DNA from: JAPWJZ01 sp038247245
GTDB lineage: Bacteria; Pseudomonadota; Alphaproteobacteria; Micavibrionales; UBA2020
Assembly (NCBI GenBank): GCA_038247245.1
Contig: JBBRVE010000002.1
Coordinates: forward strand, 30,252-94,251
Length of the DNA stretch: 64,000 nucleotides
Direction of reading: 5' to 3'
A program made the position numbers and the translations under genes. Positions 24,962-34,260 of this stretch are shown in pieces. Position 1 is the first letter of the stretch; every line of letters begins with the position of its first letter. The notes under the pieces were generated by a model that worked only from the letters and a program-made list of their open reading frames with translations, searched no databases and was not told where the DNA came from.

Positions 24962-25712
24962 ATTTCGGTTTGCGTTTTTCGCGGAAGGCGTTCAGCGCCT
25001 CTTTCGCGTCTTCCGACCCCAATGCCTGTTTGAACACTTTCGCCTCCGCAGCGATGCGGTCGGATACAGATTCAAAATCGCGGCGCAGCAGCGATTTGGT
25101 TTGGCGCAGGGCCTCGCGCGGCTTGGCGGCCAGTTTTTTGGCGGTTTTCAGCGCGGTTTTTTCAAGGTCGTCGGCGGCGACCACAGCGGTCGCAATGCCC
25201 ATTTCCTTCGCCGCCGCAGGCGTGAACGGCTCGCCCAGCAGCAGTAATTCGGACGCGCGCTGGAGCCCCGCGACCTTGGGCAGCAGCAGGCTGGCAGCGG
25301 CTTCGGGCACCAGACCCAGATCGACGAAGGGCATCGCCATCACGGCGCTGTCCACCACATACACGAAATCGCAATGCAGCAGCATGGTGACGCCGATGCC
25401 GATTGCCGTGCCGTTGACGGCGGCGACGACGGGCAGCTTCGCCTCCGATATCGCTTTCAAAAAATTCAGCACGGGGCTGTTTTTTCCATCGGGCGGGTTG
25501 GTCAGGAAATCTTCAAGATCATTGCCGGCGGTGAATGAATTTTTCACGCCCGTGATGATGATGGCGCGCACCGCGGGATTTTTCTCCGCATCGTTCAGCG
25601 CATCGGCCATGGCCTGATACATCTCGCCGGTCAGCGCGTTTTTCTTGTCGGGGCGGTTCATGCGGATGGTCAAAATACCATCATCGACCGTCGTCGTGAC
25701 GTGATCGGACAT
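24954..25712 (-). CDS. Enoyl-CoA hydratase/isomerase (crotonase) family
   Basis: The 252-residue protein matches crotonases: RPDKKNALTGEMYQAMADAL at the N-terminus, the first oxyanion segment SFTAGNDLEDF, the second in VAAVNGTAIGIGVTMLLHCD, and VDLGLVPEAAASLLLP where the catalytic glutamate region lies. The set is closest to delta-3,delta-2-enoyl-CoA isomerases or bifunctional hydratases; the exact substrate is not clear. GGGGAGA precedes the chosen ATG by six bases. It acts in the cytoplasm, probably in fatty-acid or CoA-ester breakdown. Confidence 0.88.
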   Translation of the reverse strand: MSDHVTTTVDDGILTIRMNRPDKKNALTGEMYQAMADALNDAEKNPAVRAIIITGVKNSFTAGNDLEDFLTNPPDGKNSPVLNFLKAISEAKLPVVAAVNGTAIGIGVTMLLHCDFVYVVDSAVMAMPFVDLGLVPEAAASLLLPKVAGLQRASELLLLGEPFTPAAAKEMGIATAVVAADDLEKTALKTAKKLAAKPREALRQTKSLLRRDFESVSDRIAAEAKVFKQALGSEDAKEALNAFREKRKPKFK

Positions 25713-25784
25713 GCGGAATCTCCCCTGCAAAACAAATAATTGTATAGAAAAGTTGTAGCAGGTCGGGGAAAGCGCGGCAATACC

Positions 25785-26789
25785 TCAGGCCCTGGCGAAA
25801 AGGTCGAGGTTTGCCGCGATTTTAAAGGATTTCAGGCGCGTGGCGTGGTCATGGATATGCCCCGTCAGCATCAATTCGTCAGGTTTCAGGTCGGTGATCA
25901 CCTCGCGCAAGCCATTTTCCACCTGCGCGCCCGTGCCGACAAATGAATAGGCGAGGGCATGGTTGACCATCGCCTTTTCGGCGGGCGACCAAAAGGATTC
26001 GATGTTGTCTATCGGCGGCGGCAATTGCCCGGGACGTCCGCGCCGCAGATTGACGAAGGCCTGCTGGTGCGATGTGAAATGGTATTTCGCGGCTTCTTCC
26101 GTCTCCGCCGCAAGCACGTTGACGGTCAGCATGAAATACGGTTTTTCCAATTGCGCCGACGGGCGGAACTGCGTGCGATAGATATGCAGCGCGGCATGTA
26201 ATGCATCCGGCGCGAAATGGGATGCAAATGCGTAGGGTAAACCAAGGGCCGCTGCCAGCTGCGCGCCAAAGGTGCTGGAGCCCAGCATCCAGATCGGCAC
26301 ATGCAAGCCTGCACCCGGCACAGCGCGGAGTTTCTGCCCCGGCGCGATATCGTCGAACAAAATCTGCAATTCCTGCACATCCTGCGGGAAACGCTCGGCT
26401 GCCGCCATCACATCGCGGCGCAGGGCCTGTGACGTCATCTGGTCGGTGCCGGGCGCGCGGCCCAGGCCAAGGTCGATACGCCCGGGGTAGAGTGATTCCA
26501 GCGTGCCGAACTGTTCGGCGATCACCAGCGGCGAATGGTTTGGCAGCATGATGCCGCCCGATCCCACGCGGATTTTTTTCGTGCCGCCCGCGATATGTGC
26601 GATCACAACGGCGGTTGCGGCTGATGCGATGCCCGGCATGTTGTGATGCTCGGCCAGCCAGAAACGGGTGTAACCGGTTTCCTCCGCCAGTTGCGCCAGT
26701 TCAAGGCTGTTGCGGAACGAATCCGCCGGCGTTGCGCCATCGGGAACGGGGCAGAGGTCGAGGATGGAAACGGGGATTTTCGCGGTCAT
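25785..26789 (-). CDS. LLM-class flavin-dependent oxidoreductase
   Basis: The 334-residue protein has the bacterial-luciferase-like fold markers: SILDLCPV at strand 1, RFWLAEHHNMPGIASAATAV, GGTKKIRVGSGGIMLPNHSP, and PGRIDLGLGRAPGTDQMT. The EHHNM motif is typical of the YhbW/alkanal monooxygenase-like subgroup that uses FMN. The ATG chosen gives the usual N-terminus; upstream codons would add a non-homologous tail. The substrate is unknown. It follows the crotonase on the same strand with a 72-base gap. Confidence 0.88.
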   Translation of the reverse strand: MTAKIPVSILDLCPVPDGATPADSFRNSLELAQLAEETGYTRFWLAEHHNMPGIASAATAVVIAHIAGGTKKIRVGSGGIMLPNHSPLVIAEQFGTLESLYPGRIDLGLGRAPGTDQMTSQALRRDVMAAAERFPQDVQELQILFDDIAPGQKLRAVPGAGLHVPIWMLGSSTFGAQLAAALGLPYAFASHFAPDALHAALHIYRTQFRPSAQLEKPYFMLTVNVLAAETEEAAKYHFTSHQQAFVNLRRGRPGQLPPPIDNIESFWSPAEKAMVNHALAYSFVGTGAQVENGLREVITDLKPDELMLTGHIHDHATRLKSFKIAANLDLFARA

Positions 26790-26909
26790 GGGCGGGGCAC
26801 CGGTTTTTTCGTGGTTCCGGGCCTGATATAGCGTCCGGCATTCGTTTTTCAAGATGACCGCCAGCGGCCTTCATGTATATAATCCCCCCGTCATAAAGGG
26901 TATGCAACC

Positions 26910-27488
26910 ATGAAAATAGCGATTGTGGGCCGCGGCGTCTTCGGCACATTTCTGGCGGATGAACTGGCTGCACATGCGGAAATTTCCGATGATGCGGATA
27001 TTGTGCTGATCGCGGTGCCGGTCTCGGCTGTCGGCGATGTCGCGCAAAAACATGCGGGCAAGCATCTGGTCAATTTATGCTCCGTACAGGCGAAGCCGAA
27101 TGATGCCTGTCTGGCGCACAGCGCACGCGTTTCCGGCATTCACCCGATGTTCGGCCCGCAAAGCCCCGTCACCAACCGTTCCTGCGTCGTGACGCTGGAA
27201 TGTGCGGAAACGGCGGCTGTCGTAGACCTGTTCAAAAAAATCGGCTGCGAGATTGTGACGCATGACACTAATGGCAAGCAGATCACCGGCAAGATGCATG
27301 ACGAAATGATGCGCAAGACGCATCTGCCCGTGCTGATGTTCGGTGAACTGGCGGCGTTGATTGCGGAACAGGCGAAGGATGTGCCCGATAACTGCCTGCC
27401 CACCTCGTTCAAACGCCTGAAGGCGCTCGCCGAGCAGATGAAGGATATGTCGCCCGGCACTGTCGAAAGTATCCGCAGTAACCTTTGA
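26910..27488 (+). CDS. TyrA-like NAD(P)-binding protein, short
   Basis: The 192-residue protein begins with a Rossmann motif (MKIAIVGRGVFGTFLADEL) and has VLIAVPVSAV, GIHPMFGPQSP and a late helical segment with KMHDEMMRKTH. GIHPMFGP is characteristic of prephenate or arogenate dehydrogenases. At under 200 residues it lacks most of the usual C-terminal helical dimerisation domain, so it may be a minimal or specialised relative rather than the housekeeping TyrA. AAAGGG lies before the ATG. Confidence 0.75.
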   Translation: MKIAIVGRGVFGTFLADELAAHAEISDDADIVLIAVPVSAVGDVAQKHAGKHLVNLCSVQAKPNDACLAHSARVSGIHPMFGPQSPVTNRSCVVTLECAETAAVVDLFKKIGCEIVTHDTNGKQITGKMHDEMMRKTHLPVLMFGELAALIAEQAKDVPDNCLPTSFKRLKALAEQMKDMSPGTVESIRSNL

Positions 27489-27500
27489 TTTTCAAAAACC

Positions 27501-27863
27501 TTAAGGGGCGGGGCGGCGCGTGAAGCGTGCGGTTGCCGGCGCTGTCACCTTTTTGCGGAGCTGCATGGCGGCTAAAAAAACTTCCTGCAGCGTGACGGGC
27601 TCCGCATTCTCCGGGCGGATGACGAGCGGGCTATAGGGCAGGGTGATGAAGGTCTCGTTTTTGCGCTCTACGCTTCCCAACACCACATAAAGACGCGCCG
27701 CGCTGTCGTCGCCGCGCTGATCCATCTTTGAACTCACGATCTCCCATACGCCGCATTTATTGCGGTTCCAGCTGTTGTCTTCCGTGCCGGGTTCGGCAAG
27801 CACATCGACGATCACGCGCTGACCACTGCGGATAAAGTCTGGAATGTCGTCCGGTGCTGCCAC
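27501..27863 (-). CDS. Hypothetical protein, 120 aa
   Basis: Not recognised. A small soluble protein with a beta-rich middle (ARLYVVLGSVERKNETFITL) and a basic C-terminus. It is convergent with the TyrA-like gene, 12 bases away, and sits downstream of an AT-rich gap. No motif indicates function. Confidence 0.6.
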   Translation of the reverse strand: MAAPDDIPDFIRSGQRVIVDVLAEPGTEDNSWNRNKCGVWEIVSSKMDQRGDDSAARLYVVLGSVERKNETFITLPYSPLVIRPENAEPVTLQEVFLAAMQLRKKVTAPATARFTRRPAP

Positions 27864-27945
27864 GCATCAACCTTTGTTTGAGGTATTATAATAAGAATTA
27901 TATGATATATATAGTTTATTTTACGATATATGTCAATAAAATTCG

Positions 27946-29154
27946 TTACCCGGGCAGCAGTTTGAAGGCGCGGGGCGCCAGCCAGACGACAAAGGGCGTC
28001 ACGAACATCGATAGGGCCGTGACCAGCATGAAAAACTGCGCATCGCCCTTCGGGATGATCCCGTAACCCAGCGCCAGCGTTAAAATGACAAAGGCGAATT
28101 CGCCGCATTGGCCCAGCATCACGGCGGTTTCACCCGCAACGCGTTTATGCACGCCAAAGCCGCGCGTGACCGCAAACAATATCCCCGCCTTCGCAAAACC
28201 GATGCCGATGACGGAGGCGAGCAGCCAGCCGATATGCTTCGCCACTTCGTTCAAATCGACGCCCAGGCCGACCGACAGGAAAAATACACCCATCAGCAAG
28301 CCTTTCACGGGTGCGATAATTTCCTCCACATCCTTGCGGTATTCCGTTTCAGCCAGCAATAGCCCCGCCAGAAACGCACCCAGCGCGCCCGACAAACCCG
28401 CATATTCGGTCAGCATCGCGGCACCGATCACGATGAACAGCACGAAAGACATCAGCCATTCGCGCCGCCGGTGGGGCTTGATGATCCGCAGCACGGGCGG
28501 CAGGAGGCGCATGCCGATCACGTAAATCAATGCAATCGCGCATATGCCGATACCCAGCGCCTTTAAAACCGGCAGCAGCAGCGTGCCTTCCTCATTTTTG
28601 GCAAAGGCCGATACCATCGCCAGCACAGGCACGACCATCAAATCCTGCATCAACAGGATTGAAAAGCATAATTTGCCGGCGGCGGTGCCTTCGCTCTTTT
28701 TTTCCTCCAGCAATTGCATCACGACGGCGGTAGATGAAAAAGACAGGCAGGCGGCCATCAGGATGGAAACCTCCAGCCCGTTGCCGAAACTGTAGGCAAA
28801 GGCAAAGATCACGCCCGCCGTCGCCAGAACCTGCGCGCCGCCAATGCCGGCCACGTCGCGCCGGCGGTTCCACAATTCGTTGAGAGAAAGTTTCAGGCCA
28901 ATCATGAACATCAGGAACACGATGCCCAGCTCGCCGAATCTCTGCAGCGCGTCTTCGGTCATCGTTATTTTTCCGGCGGCATCCGCAGCCCCGCCTGCAA
29001 CCTCACGGTCGATCCATGCAAAGGGGCCATGGGGCGCGATCAGCACGCCGCAGAGCAAATATCCCAATACGGGCGATATCTTCAGCCTGTGCAAAACCGG
29101 TACGGTCAGCCCCGCGATGCCGAGGACGATCAGAAGCTGTGAAAAATTATGCAT
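27946..29154 (-). CDS. CPA2-type cation:proton antiporter (KefB-like membrane domain)
   Basis: The 402-residue protein has about 12 hydrophobic segments and CPA2 markers: HRLKISPVLGYLLCGVLIAP, FGELGIVFLMFMIGLKLS, SFSSTAVVMQLLEE, LSGALGAFLAGLLLAETEY and the QCGEFAFVIL segment. It should exchange K+ or Na+ for protons across the inner membrane. It ends after the membrane domain and lacks the C-terminal TrkA-N/RCK domain of KefB/KefC, so nucleotide or glutathione gating is not expected. It stands alone on its strand. Confidence 0.88.
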   Translation of the reverse strand: MHNFSQLLIVLGIAGLTVPVLHRLKISPVLGYLLCGVLIAPHGPFAWIDREVAGGAADAAGKITMTEDALQRFGELGIVFLMFMIGLKLSLNELWNRRRDVAGIGGAQVLATAGVIFAFAYSFGNGLEVSILMAACLSFSSTAVVMQLLEEKKSEGTAAGKLCFSILLMQDLMVVPVLAMVSAFAKNEEGTLLLPVLKALGIGICAIALIYVIGMRLLPPVLRIIKPHRRREWLMSFVLFIVIGAAMLTEYAGLSGALGAFLAGLLLAETEYRKDVEEIIAPVKGLLMGVFFLSVGLGVDLNEVAKHIGWLLASVIGIGFAKAGILFAVTRGFGVHKRVAGETAVMLGQCGEFAFVILTLALGYGIIPKGDAQFFMLVTALSMFVTPFVVWLAPRAFKLLPG

Positions 29155-29218
29155 GTGGCGCCCTGTCTTTTAACGCAAGCAAACCCTAGCACAGCTGTTA
29201 TGGTTCCGCAAAAACACG

Positions 29219-30931
29219 TTAGAGCCGCAACCCCAGATGGTCGCGGATAAAGGCGGTGGCGGCCTGCGCCTCCGCCTCGCCCGCGAAGCTTTCGCCGAGG
29301 GTGATATCGCCGCCGTTTTTCAGCTTGCCGAAAACGCGGAAAAACTGCACTTGCCTCCCGCCATTGTGCCTGCTGCTGGTGCTGGCATGTGCCAGTGACT
29401 GGATATCGTCAAGCGCCGCATAGGTTTTTTTGACAGGTATGCCGAAAATGCAGCGGAGGGTTTCAATGCCGCCGCCCATGCTGTCGCGCCGCACGGTCAA
29501 TGAATTGGCGGCGGCATACAGGCAGCCGGTGAAAACCAGCAAGCCAATCCCGCCGAAAATCGCGCCACCCAGCCATCCGTCGTGTTTGGTATAAATGAAA
29601 ACACCGGCGATAAAAAACACGGCACCGAACAGCATGCCCAGCGTACAGCCGAACAGGCCGCGCCCCATCGGGTAAAACAGCGCATCGCCGCGCATGATGA
29701 TGCGCGCGCGCATGTTGCGATCGGCCATCTGTCTGGTGATGTCCGCCGATGCCTGCGCCGCGCGGTCCCCGATGCGCGATTTCGTGGTGGCAGGATAGGC
29801 GGGAATTTCGTAATCGCGGTTGATATCGACGCCCGGCAGGTCGGCCTGAAGGCTCAACCGCCACAAGTCATATGAATCGCCGCTTTGCGCGGCATCCGAT
29901 GGCGGCAGGTTCGCCGGCACCTCGAAACGGAATTGCAGCCGCGTGCCGTGGATGCCCTGTTCGGCATAGGCGACCACGCTTTGCTGCCATGCGAACCGCT
30001 CCGAGCGTGAACAGTTTTTGCCGCTGCCGCTCTCATAGCTATGGACGGATGACAGGGTGATGTTAAAGACGTTGTTTGAATCAAACGGCACCGGTAATTC
30101 AATCGTGCCGCCCGCCTGCCCGCCGATGGCGGCGGGGAAGGGATCGAGCGCCACGGGTGATACCCCGAATTTTTTCCATTCCAGCGTTTGTTTGATCGCC
30201 CAGTACAGCGTGGCGATGCCGATGACGGGGAATATCACCGCCAGCAACGCACCGTAATTGTGCTTCACCAGAACCTCGTCACGCAGCATAAACACGACGG
30301 GAGCGGAGACGAGATTCCAGCCGATGCTGAAGAACCACGCGAAATATAAAACGGTTTTGGAGCCCGATGTAATTTCATTGGTCTGCCAGCGAGGGTTTTC
30401 CAGCCACGGCGCATCTCCATATGCCGCGCGGACGGCGGGGTCAACCGGGCGTTTTCTGTAGACCGCGGCGCATATCAGGGCGATGCCCGCGCCGCCGAAC
30501 AGCACGGCGAACAGCGCCTTGAACCCTACCATGCCCCAGCGCAGGTCGCGGTAAATCACGGCGCTGTAGGGGGCTTCGGGATCGACATATACTTCGATGC
30601 TGCGGCCTTCATTGGCGGCGGCGGACAGCGCCGCGCCTTGGTCTTCATGCGCGTGGCCGATGTTGTCGGACATGGTGTCGATGGCGACGCGGCTGGCGGT
30701 GTATTCCTGACCCTGATAGCTGTACTTGTATTCGGCGCGGGCGCGGTAGGTGGTGGTGCCTTCGTCGTCGGTGTTTTCATCGACGCCGCCCGATAATACC
30801 TGCGCCTGCACGGGTGCCCAGTTCTGCATCGCCTGCGATTCCATGAATGTTTTTGTAATGGAATATGTCGCCCAGATGCCGACGCCCAGAAAAGGCAGGG
30901 CGAACAGAAACATGAAAATACGGCTGCCCAC
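29219..30931 (-). CDS. DUF3592-containing membrane protein
   Basis: The 570-residue protein starts at GTG with GAGG nine bases upstream. It has an N-terminal membrane segment, a DUF3592-like extracytoplasmic region (WAPVQAQVLSGG, ARAEYKYSYQGQEYTASR, YVDPEAPYSAVIYRDL) and a second membrane segment; further hydrophobic segments at about 200-250 and 425-475 flank a large domain. The DUF3592 fold is known but its function is not. The alpha/beta hydrolase gene lies 21 bases upstream on the same strand, so the two may be cotranscribed. Confidence 0.78.
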   Translation of the reverse strand: MGSRIFMFLFALPFLGVGIWATYSITKTFMESQAMQNWAPVQAQVLSGGVDENTDDEGTTTYRARAEYKYSYQGQEYTASRVAIDTMSDNIGHAHEDQGAALSAAANEGRSIEVYVDPEAPYSAVIYRDLRWGMVGFKALFAVLFGGAGIALICAAVYRKRPVDPAVRAAYGDAPWLENPRWQTNEITSGSKTVLYFAWFFSIGWNLVSAPVVFMLRDEVLVKHNYGALLAVIFPVIGIATLYWAIKQTLEWKKFGVSPVALDPFPAAIGGQAGGTIELPVPFDSNNVFNITLSSVHSYESGSGKNCSRSERFAWQQSVVAYAEQGIHGTRLQFRFEVPANLPPSDAAQSGDSYDLWRLSLQADLPGVDINRDYEIPAYPATTKSRIGDRAAQASADITRQMADRNMRARIIMRGDALFYPMGRGLFGCTLGMLFGAVFFIAGVFIYTKHDGWLGGAIFGGIGLLVFTGCLYAAANSLTVRRDSMGGGIETLRCIFGIPVKKTYAALDDIQSLAHASTSSRHNGGRQVQFFRVFGKLKNGGDITLGESFAGEAEAQAATAFIRDHLGLRL

Positions 30932-30952
30932 GGGAAACCTCGCGTTTCGGGA

Positions 30953-31786
30953 TTATGCGCAGGGGGGATGGGATAGGTTGGTTGACGGCGCCTTGTTCAT
31001 AGGCTGCCAGTTAACGGTTGTTTGCGCAAGGCGGTCGAGGATGATGGCGGCCGCATTATCGCTGAACGGCATCGCCACATGGCCGCTTCGGATGCGGATA
31101 TTTTCCGATTGCATGCCGCCGGTGTTCAGCGCCTCTTTCCAGCCCGCAATCCAGTCGTCGGTGGAAAACAGCGATGTGGTGGGCACGGGCGGCGCGATGC
31201 GCGGGTCGGTGTTTTGTGTGCCGTAAAATCCCTGCACATGCGCCACACGTTCATCGACCGCGCCGCCGGATTCGCGCTGGCCGAAGGGTGCGCCCAGCGT
31301 GATGACATGCGCGACCAGTTCGGGATGGCGGCGCGCCAGTTCGCGGGCGTAAACACCGCCCAGGCTATAACCGACGATGGATACCTTTTGGTTGCCGTTG
31401 GCGGCATAGATGTTTTTCAGGTGTTCTTCGAGCTGTTTCGCCTTTGTCTCGCTGGGGCCCATATTCATGCCTGATTCCCAGCCATACACGGCATAGCCAT
31501 GATCGCGGATGGTATGTTGCAGTTCCGACATATGCAGGTCATTGCCGAAAAACCCGGGGATGACGAGCACGGGGTGGCCGTCACCGCGCGGCACGCCCGC
31601 GATATCGCGGGTGACGGGCGCTTGTGCCTCGGCGGCTTGTACGGTTGCGGTGACAGCCGCCGGTTCGCGTTGCAGCGCGTTGACGCCGCTTTGCAGCGCA
31701 AAGCCTCCGCCCAGCAGCGCCGCGCTGGTCAGCGCGTAGGCGGCGAAAGTCTTGGCAAGTTTTTTACGTGCGGTGTTGTTGCTCAT
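30953..31786 (-). CDS. Exported alpha/beta hydrolase, lipase-like
   Basis: The 277-residue protein has a basic N-terminus and hydrophobic segment (about 8-33) acting as signal or anchor. VLVIPGFFGNDLHM provides the oxyanion region, VSIVGYSLGGVYARELAR the nucleophile serine elbow, and SGHVAMPFSD a probable catalytic histidine. The layout is that of small triacylglycerol-lipase-like or PGAP1-like hydrolases. The ATG encoding MSNNTARKK is preferred over an upstream start. It probably acts in the periplasm on lipids or esters. Confidence 0.8.
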   Translation of the reverse strand: MSNNTARKKLAKTFAAYALTSAALLGGGFALQSGVNALQREPAAVTATVQAAEAQAPVTRDIAGVPRGDGHPVLVIPGFFGNDLHMSELQHTIRDHGYAVYGWESGMNMGPSETKAKQLEEHLKNIYAANGNQKVSIVGYSLGGVYARELARRHPELVAHVITLGAPFGQRESGGAVDERVAHVQGFYGTQNTDPRIAPPVPTTSLFSTDDWIAGWKEALNTGGMQSENIRIRSGHVAMPFSDNAAAIILDRLAQTTVNWQPMNKAPSTNLSHPPCA

Positions 31787-31861
31787 CTTGAGGCTCTGCC
31801 CTGAAATACAGCCAAAAACTACGCCTGTGGACAAAAACCGTCAACCGAATTGCGGAAATTA

Positions 31862-32815
31862 CTATAGTACCGCAATCTTTCTAAGTTGATGATTTTTCGG
31901 CATTTTATCAATTTTCGCAGCGAGTTTCATTCGCAAGTGGGCATGCTGCGCGCCGCTCAGGTCGACTTTTTTACCATCAAGGCGAATGCCCCCCTTGCGG
32001 AAGGCGCCCGCCAGCACGCGCGCGCCCAGATAAAACGTATCCGAGTCGGTCTTCGCCTTCAGCGTGATCGCCACCAGTCTCTCCATCGCCTGCTGCGGCT
32101 TGAGTTTTTTAAGCGGCGCGAAATCGTGCGAAATTTTTGCAAGGCGTTTCGCCGATGGCGTGCATTTCTCCGCATATTCCGCCGCGATCTTTTTCGTCTG
32201 CGCGGGCGTGAGGCTGGAGAAATCCGCCGTTTCCGCGTCGCAAATAATTTTATCCAGCGTGAAGGTGGTCAGGTGCGAATTCTTGCCCAGCAGCATGGCA
32301 ACCGCCGCGCGTTTCCATCCGGCATATTCAAGGTTCGCGCGCGCATCGGCATCGAAACGCTGGTAATGGCGCAGCGCCGCGAAACCGTCGGCGGCGTTTT
32401 CGCTTTCCGTGCCGTTAAGCTTGGGCAGCAGCGAATGGCCGGTTTCGTGGTCGAAGGTCGCAACGTCGTCCGCCGCGCCGGGTTTTTCGCCGAACACCGC
32501 ATGGCGATCGGGGTGGAACACCAGCACGCCGAGGTTCTTCTTGTGTTCGCGGTTGACGGCAAGGTGAAAGGATGTTTTCAGCCGCTTGGCATCGCGGACC
32601 ATTTTCTCGACTTCGGTGATGTCATCGTCATCGACGCCCTGTTGCACCAGATCGTCGGAATAGGCATCGGGCGCAACCTCGCCCGCATGGATGAACAGCA
32701 TATTGCCGCGCAGTTCCGGGTGGTCTTTTTGCGCGCGTTTGGCGACCGCGTTGAAATCGAAACGCACAGAGGTGTCCCCCGTAGCTGGGGACTGTTTTTT
32801 CGGCTTTGCTGTCAT
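31862..32815 (-). CDS. Unrecognised protein with HExxH metallopeptidase motif
   Basis: The 317-residue protein lacks a signal peptide. Near residue 125 it carries TFDHETGHSLLPKL, a perfect HExxH, and 16 residues on SENAADGFAALRHYQ, which places an E or D where a third zinc ligand of gluzincin-type enzymes would be. The C-terminal 150 residues are helical and basic (AKISHDFAPLKKLKPQQAM). I do not know the family. It forms a cluster with two other unrecognised genes at 32884-34068. Confidence 0.7.
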   Translation of the reverse strand: MTAKPKKQSPATGDTSVRFDFNAVAKRAQKDHPELRGNMLFIHAGEVAPDAYSDDLVQQGVDDDDITEVEKMVRDAKRLKTSFHLAVNREHKKNLGVLVFHPDRHAVFGEKPGAADDVATFDHETGHSLLPKLNGTESENAADGFAALRHYQRFDADARANLEYAGWKRAAVAMLLGKNSHLTTFTLDKIICDAETADFSSLTPAQTKKIAAEYAEKCTPSAKRLAKISHDFAPLKKLKPQQAMERLVAITLKAKTDSDTFYLGARVLAGAFRKGGIRLDGKKVDLSGAQHAHLRMKLAAKIDKMPKNHQLRKIAVL

Positions 32816-32883
32816 ATAGGATTATCTTAAGGTAAGGGGGTGGCAGGTCAATGGCCATAATTTTCCTCTTCTGGCGGTGCAGC

Positions 32884-33468
32884 ATGACGACAAATGAAGA
32901 TTTCAAGACCACAGCCCTGCAGATCAAGCGGGCGGAAAAGCTGCGCGGTTACCTGAACAGCCGCAACGCCCCGCCCTCGGGCGAGGCCGATTTCCTGACC
33001 GGCATGTCCAGCGACGCGACGCTGGTGGTCATCATCATGTGCGACGACATGTTCCGAAAATCCGGGCTGACGGGCACGCTGCCGTGGGAACAGTATGCCG
33101 TGTTGTGCGGCGTGGGCGCGTGCCTGACCGACGCGATCACGCAGTTCACCAACCTGCCGCGCGAAGCCTATTCCTTTATGCTGTCCGACAGCATCAATTT
33201 CCTGCTGGCCGGTGCCGACCGCGAACAATGGAGCAAGCGCGAGGAAATTTACGGATTTGCCGTCACGCAGTATAAACACATGATGGCAAAACCCGCGCTG
33301 GCCACGCTGGCCGACGCGCTGGGCGGCGCGTTTTATGTGTTCATCGATACGGGCGATGAATCGCAGTTGGGCATCATGCAGGAAAATTTCGACAAGCTGA
33401 TGACCGCACCCGACGTGCCGGACGAGCTGCGCAAACTGCAGGAAGAGCAAAAGGGCAAAAAGCCGTAA
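32884..33468 (+). CDS. Unrecognised soluble protein, 194 aa
   Basis: A mostly helical protein with a central hydrophobic stretch (YAVLCGVGACLTDAITQF) that is too mixed for a clear membrane segment. The ATG beginning MTTNEDFK is chosen because the 11 residues added by an upstream ATG are hydrophobic and atypical. It is divergent from the HExxH protein and convergent with the next gene three bases away. No function is suggested. Confidence 0.65.
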   Translation: MTTNEDFKTTALQIKRAEKLRGYLNSRNAPPSGEADFLTGMSSDATLVVIIMCDDMFRKSGLTGTLPWEQYAVLCGVGACLTDAITQFTNLPREAYSFMLSDSINFLLAGADREQWSKREEIYGFAVTQYKHMMAKPALATLADALGGAFYVFIDTGDESQLGIMQENFDKLMTAPDVPDELRKLQEEQKGKKP

Positions 33469-33471
33469 GGC

Positions 33472-34068
33472 TTATAAATCGAAGCTTCTACCGCGGTTTT
33501 TGCGCGGTGCTGGCGTCTCGGCGGCCAGCTTTGCTTCCAGTTTTGAAAACAATTCATCCTTGGCCGTAAAGAAACGCGCCACCAGCGGCGATCCGTCGAT
33601 ATTGGCAAATGATACTTCGTCCTGTCCGAACGACGCCTTCACATGCGCCAGCACATCGGCGGTTTTGCCGCCCAGGTCTTCACCCTTGGCAACCGATACC
33701 AGCATGTTTTCGATCAGCACGATGCCGGAGGCCGCGCGGGCATAGGCGATCACGGGCGGCAGCGCTTCGTTGGGGCGCGCGCCGATCAGCGGCTCGATGG
33801 CGTTCTCGACCTCGACGCCGTAATTCATGATCAGGTTCGGCATGTCCATGTAGAGCAGTTGCGGCTCGATCACCAGCGCGGCGCAGATCATCGCGGCTTC
33901 TTTCTGCGCGTTTGTGCCTTCGCCATGTTGTTCGATCAGGCGGTACGCCTGTTGCTGGAACGCGGTGATATGCGCGGGTTGCGGGCCCAGCATGTCTTGC
34001 ACCATGCCATCTTCGCGCGAACTGTCGAATTGCAGCAGGCGGGGGTATTTGCGGTAGAGGTCGTTCAT
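33472..34068 (-). CDS. Unrecognised soluble protein, 198 aa
   Basis: A helical protein beginning MNDLYRKYPRLLQFD and ending in a basic segment (PAPRKNRGRSFDL). A central region (EPQLLYMDMPNLIMNYGVEV) is moderately hydrophobic. No motif is recognised. It shares the neighbourhood, size and style of its convergent partner. Confidence 0.65.
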   Translation of the reverse strand: MNDLYRKYPRLLQFDSSREDGMVQDMLGPQPAHITAFQQQAYRLIEQHGEGTNAQKEAAMICAALVIEPQLLYMDMPNLIMNYGVEVENAIEPLIGARPNEALPPVIAYARAASGIVLIENMLVSVAKGEDLGGKTADVLAHVKASFGQDEVSFANIDGSPLVARFFTAKDELFSKLEAKLAAETPAPRKNRGRSFDL

Positions 34069-34260
34069 GGCGTCACCTTTTCCGCCGCGGCGGCGGAGTT
34101 GTAAAAACGTATATTATGGGCTGCCGTAACCTTCGCAAATTAGTGCTAGAGCCACAAGCCGGAATTTCGTTAAATTATTATGTGAATGTGGCGGTTAAGC
34201 CCTATATTGGCGCGGCGGTGCTGCTATTGTAAGGACAGTCGAACCGCCGGAGCGTATTCC

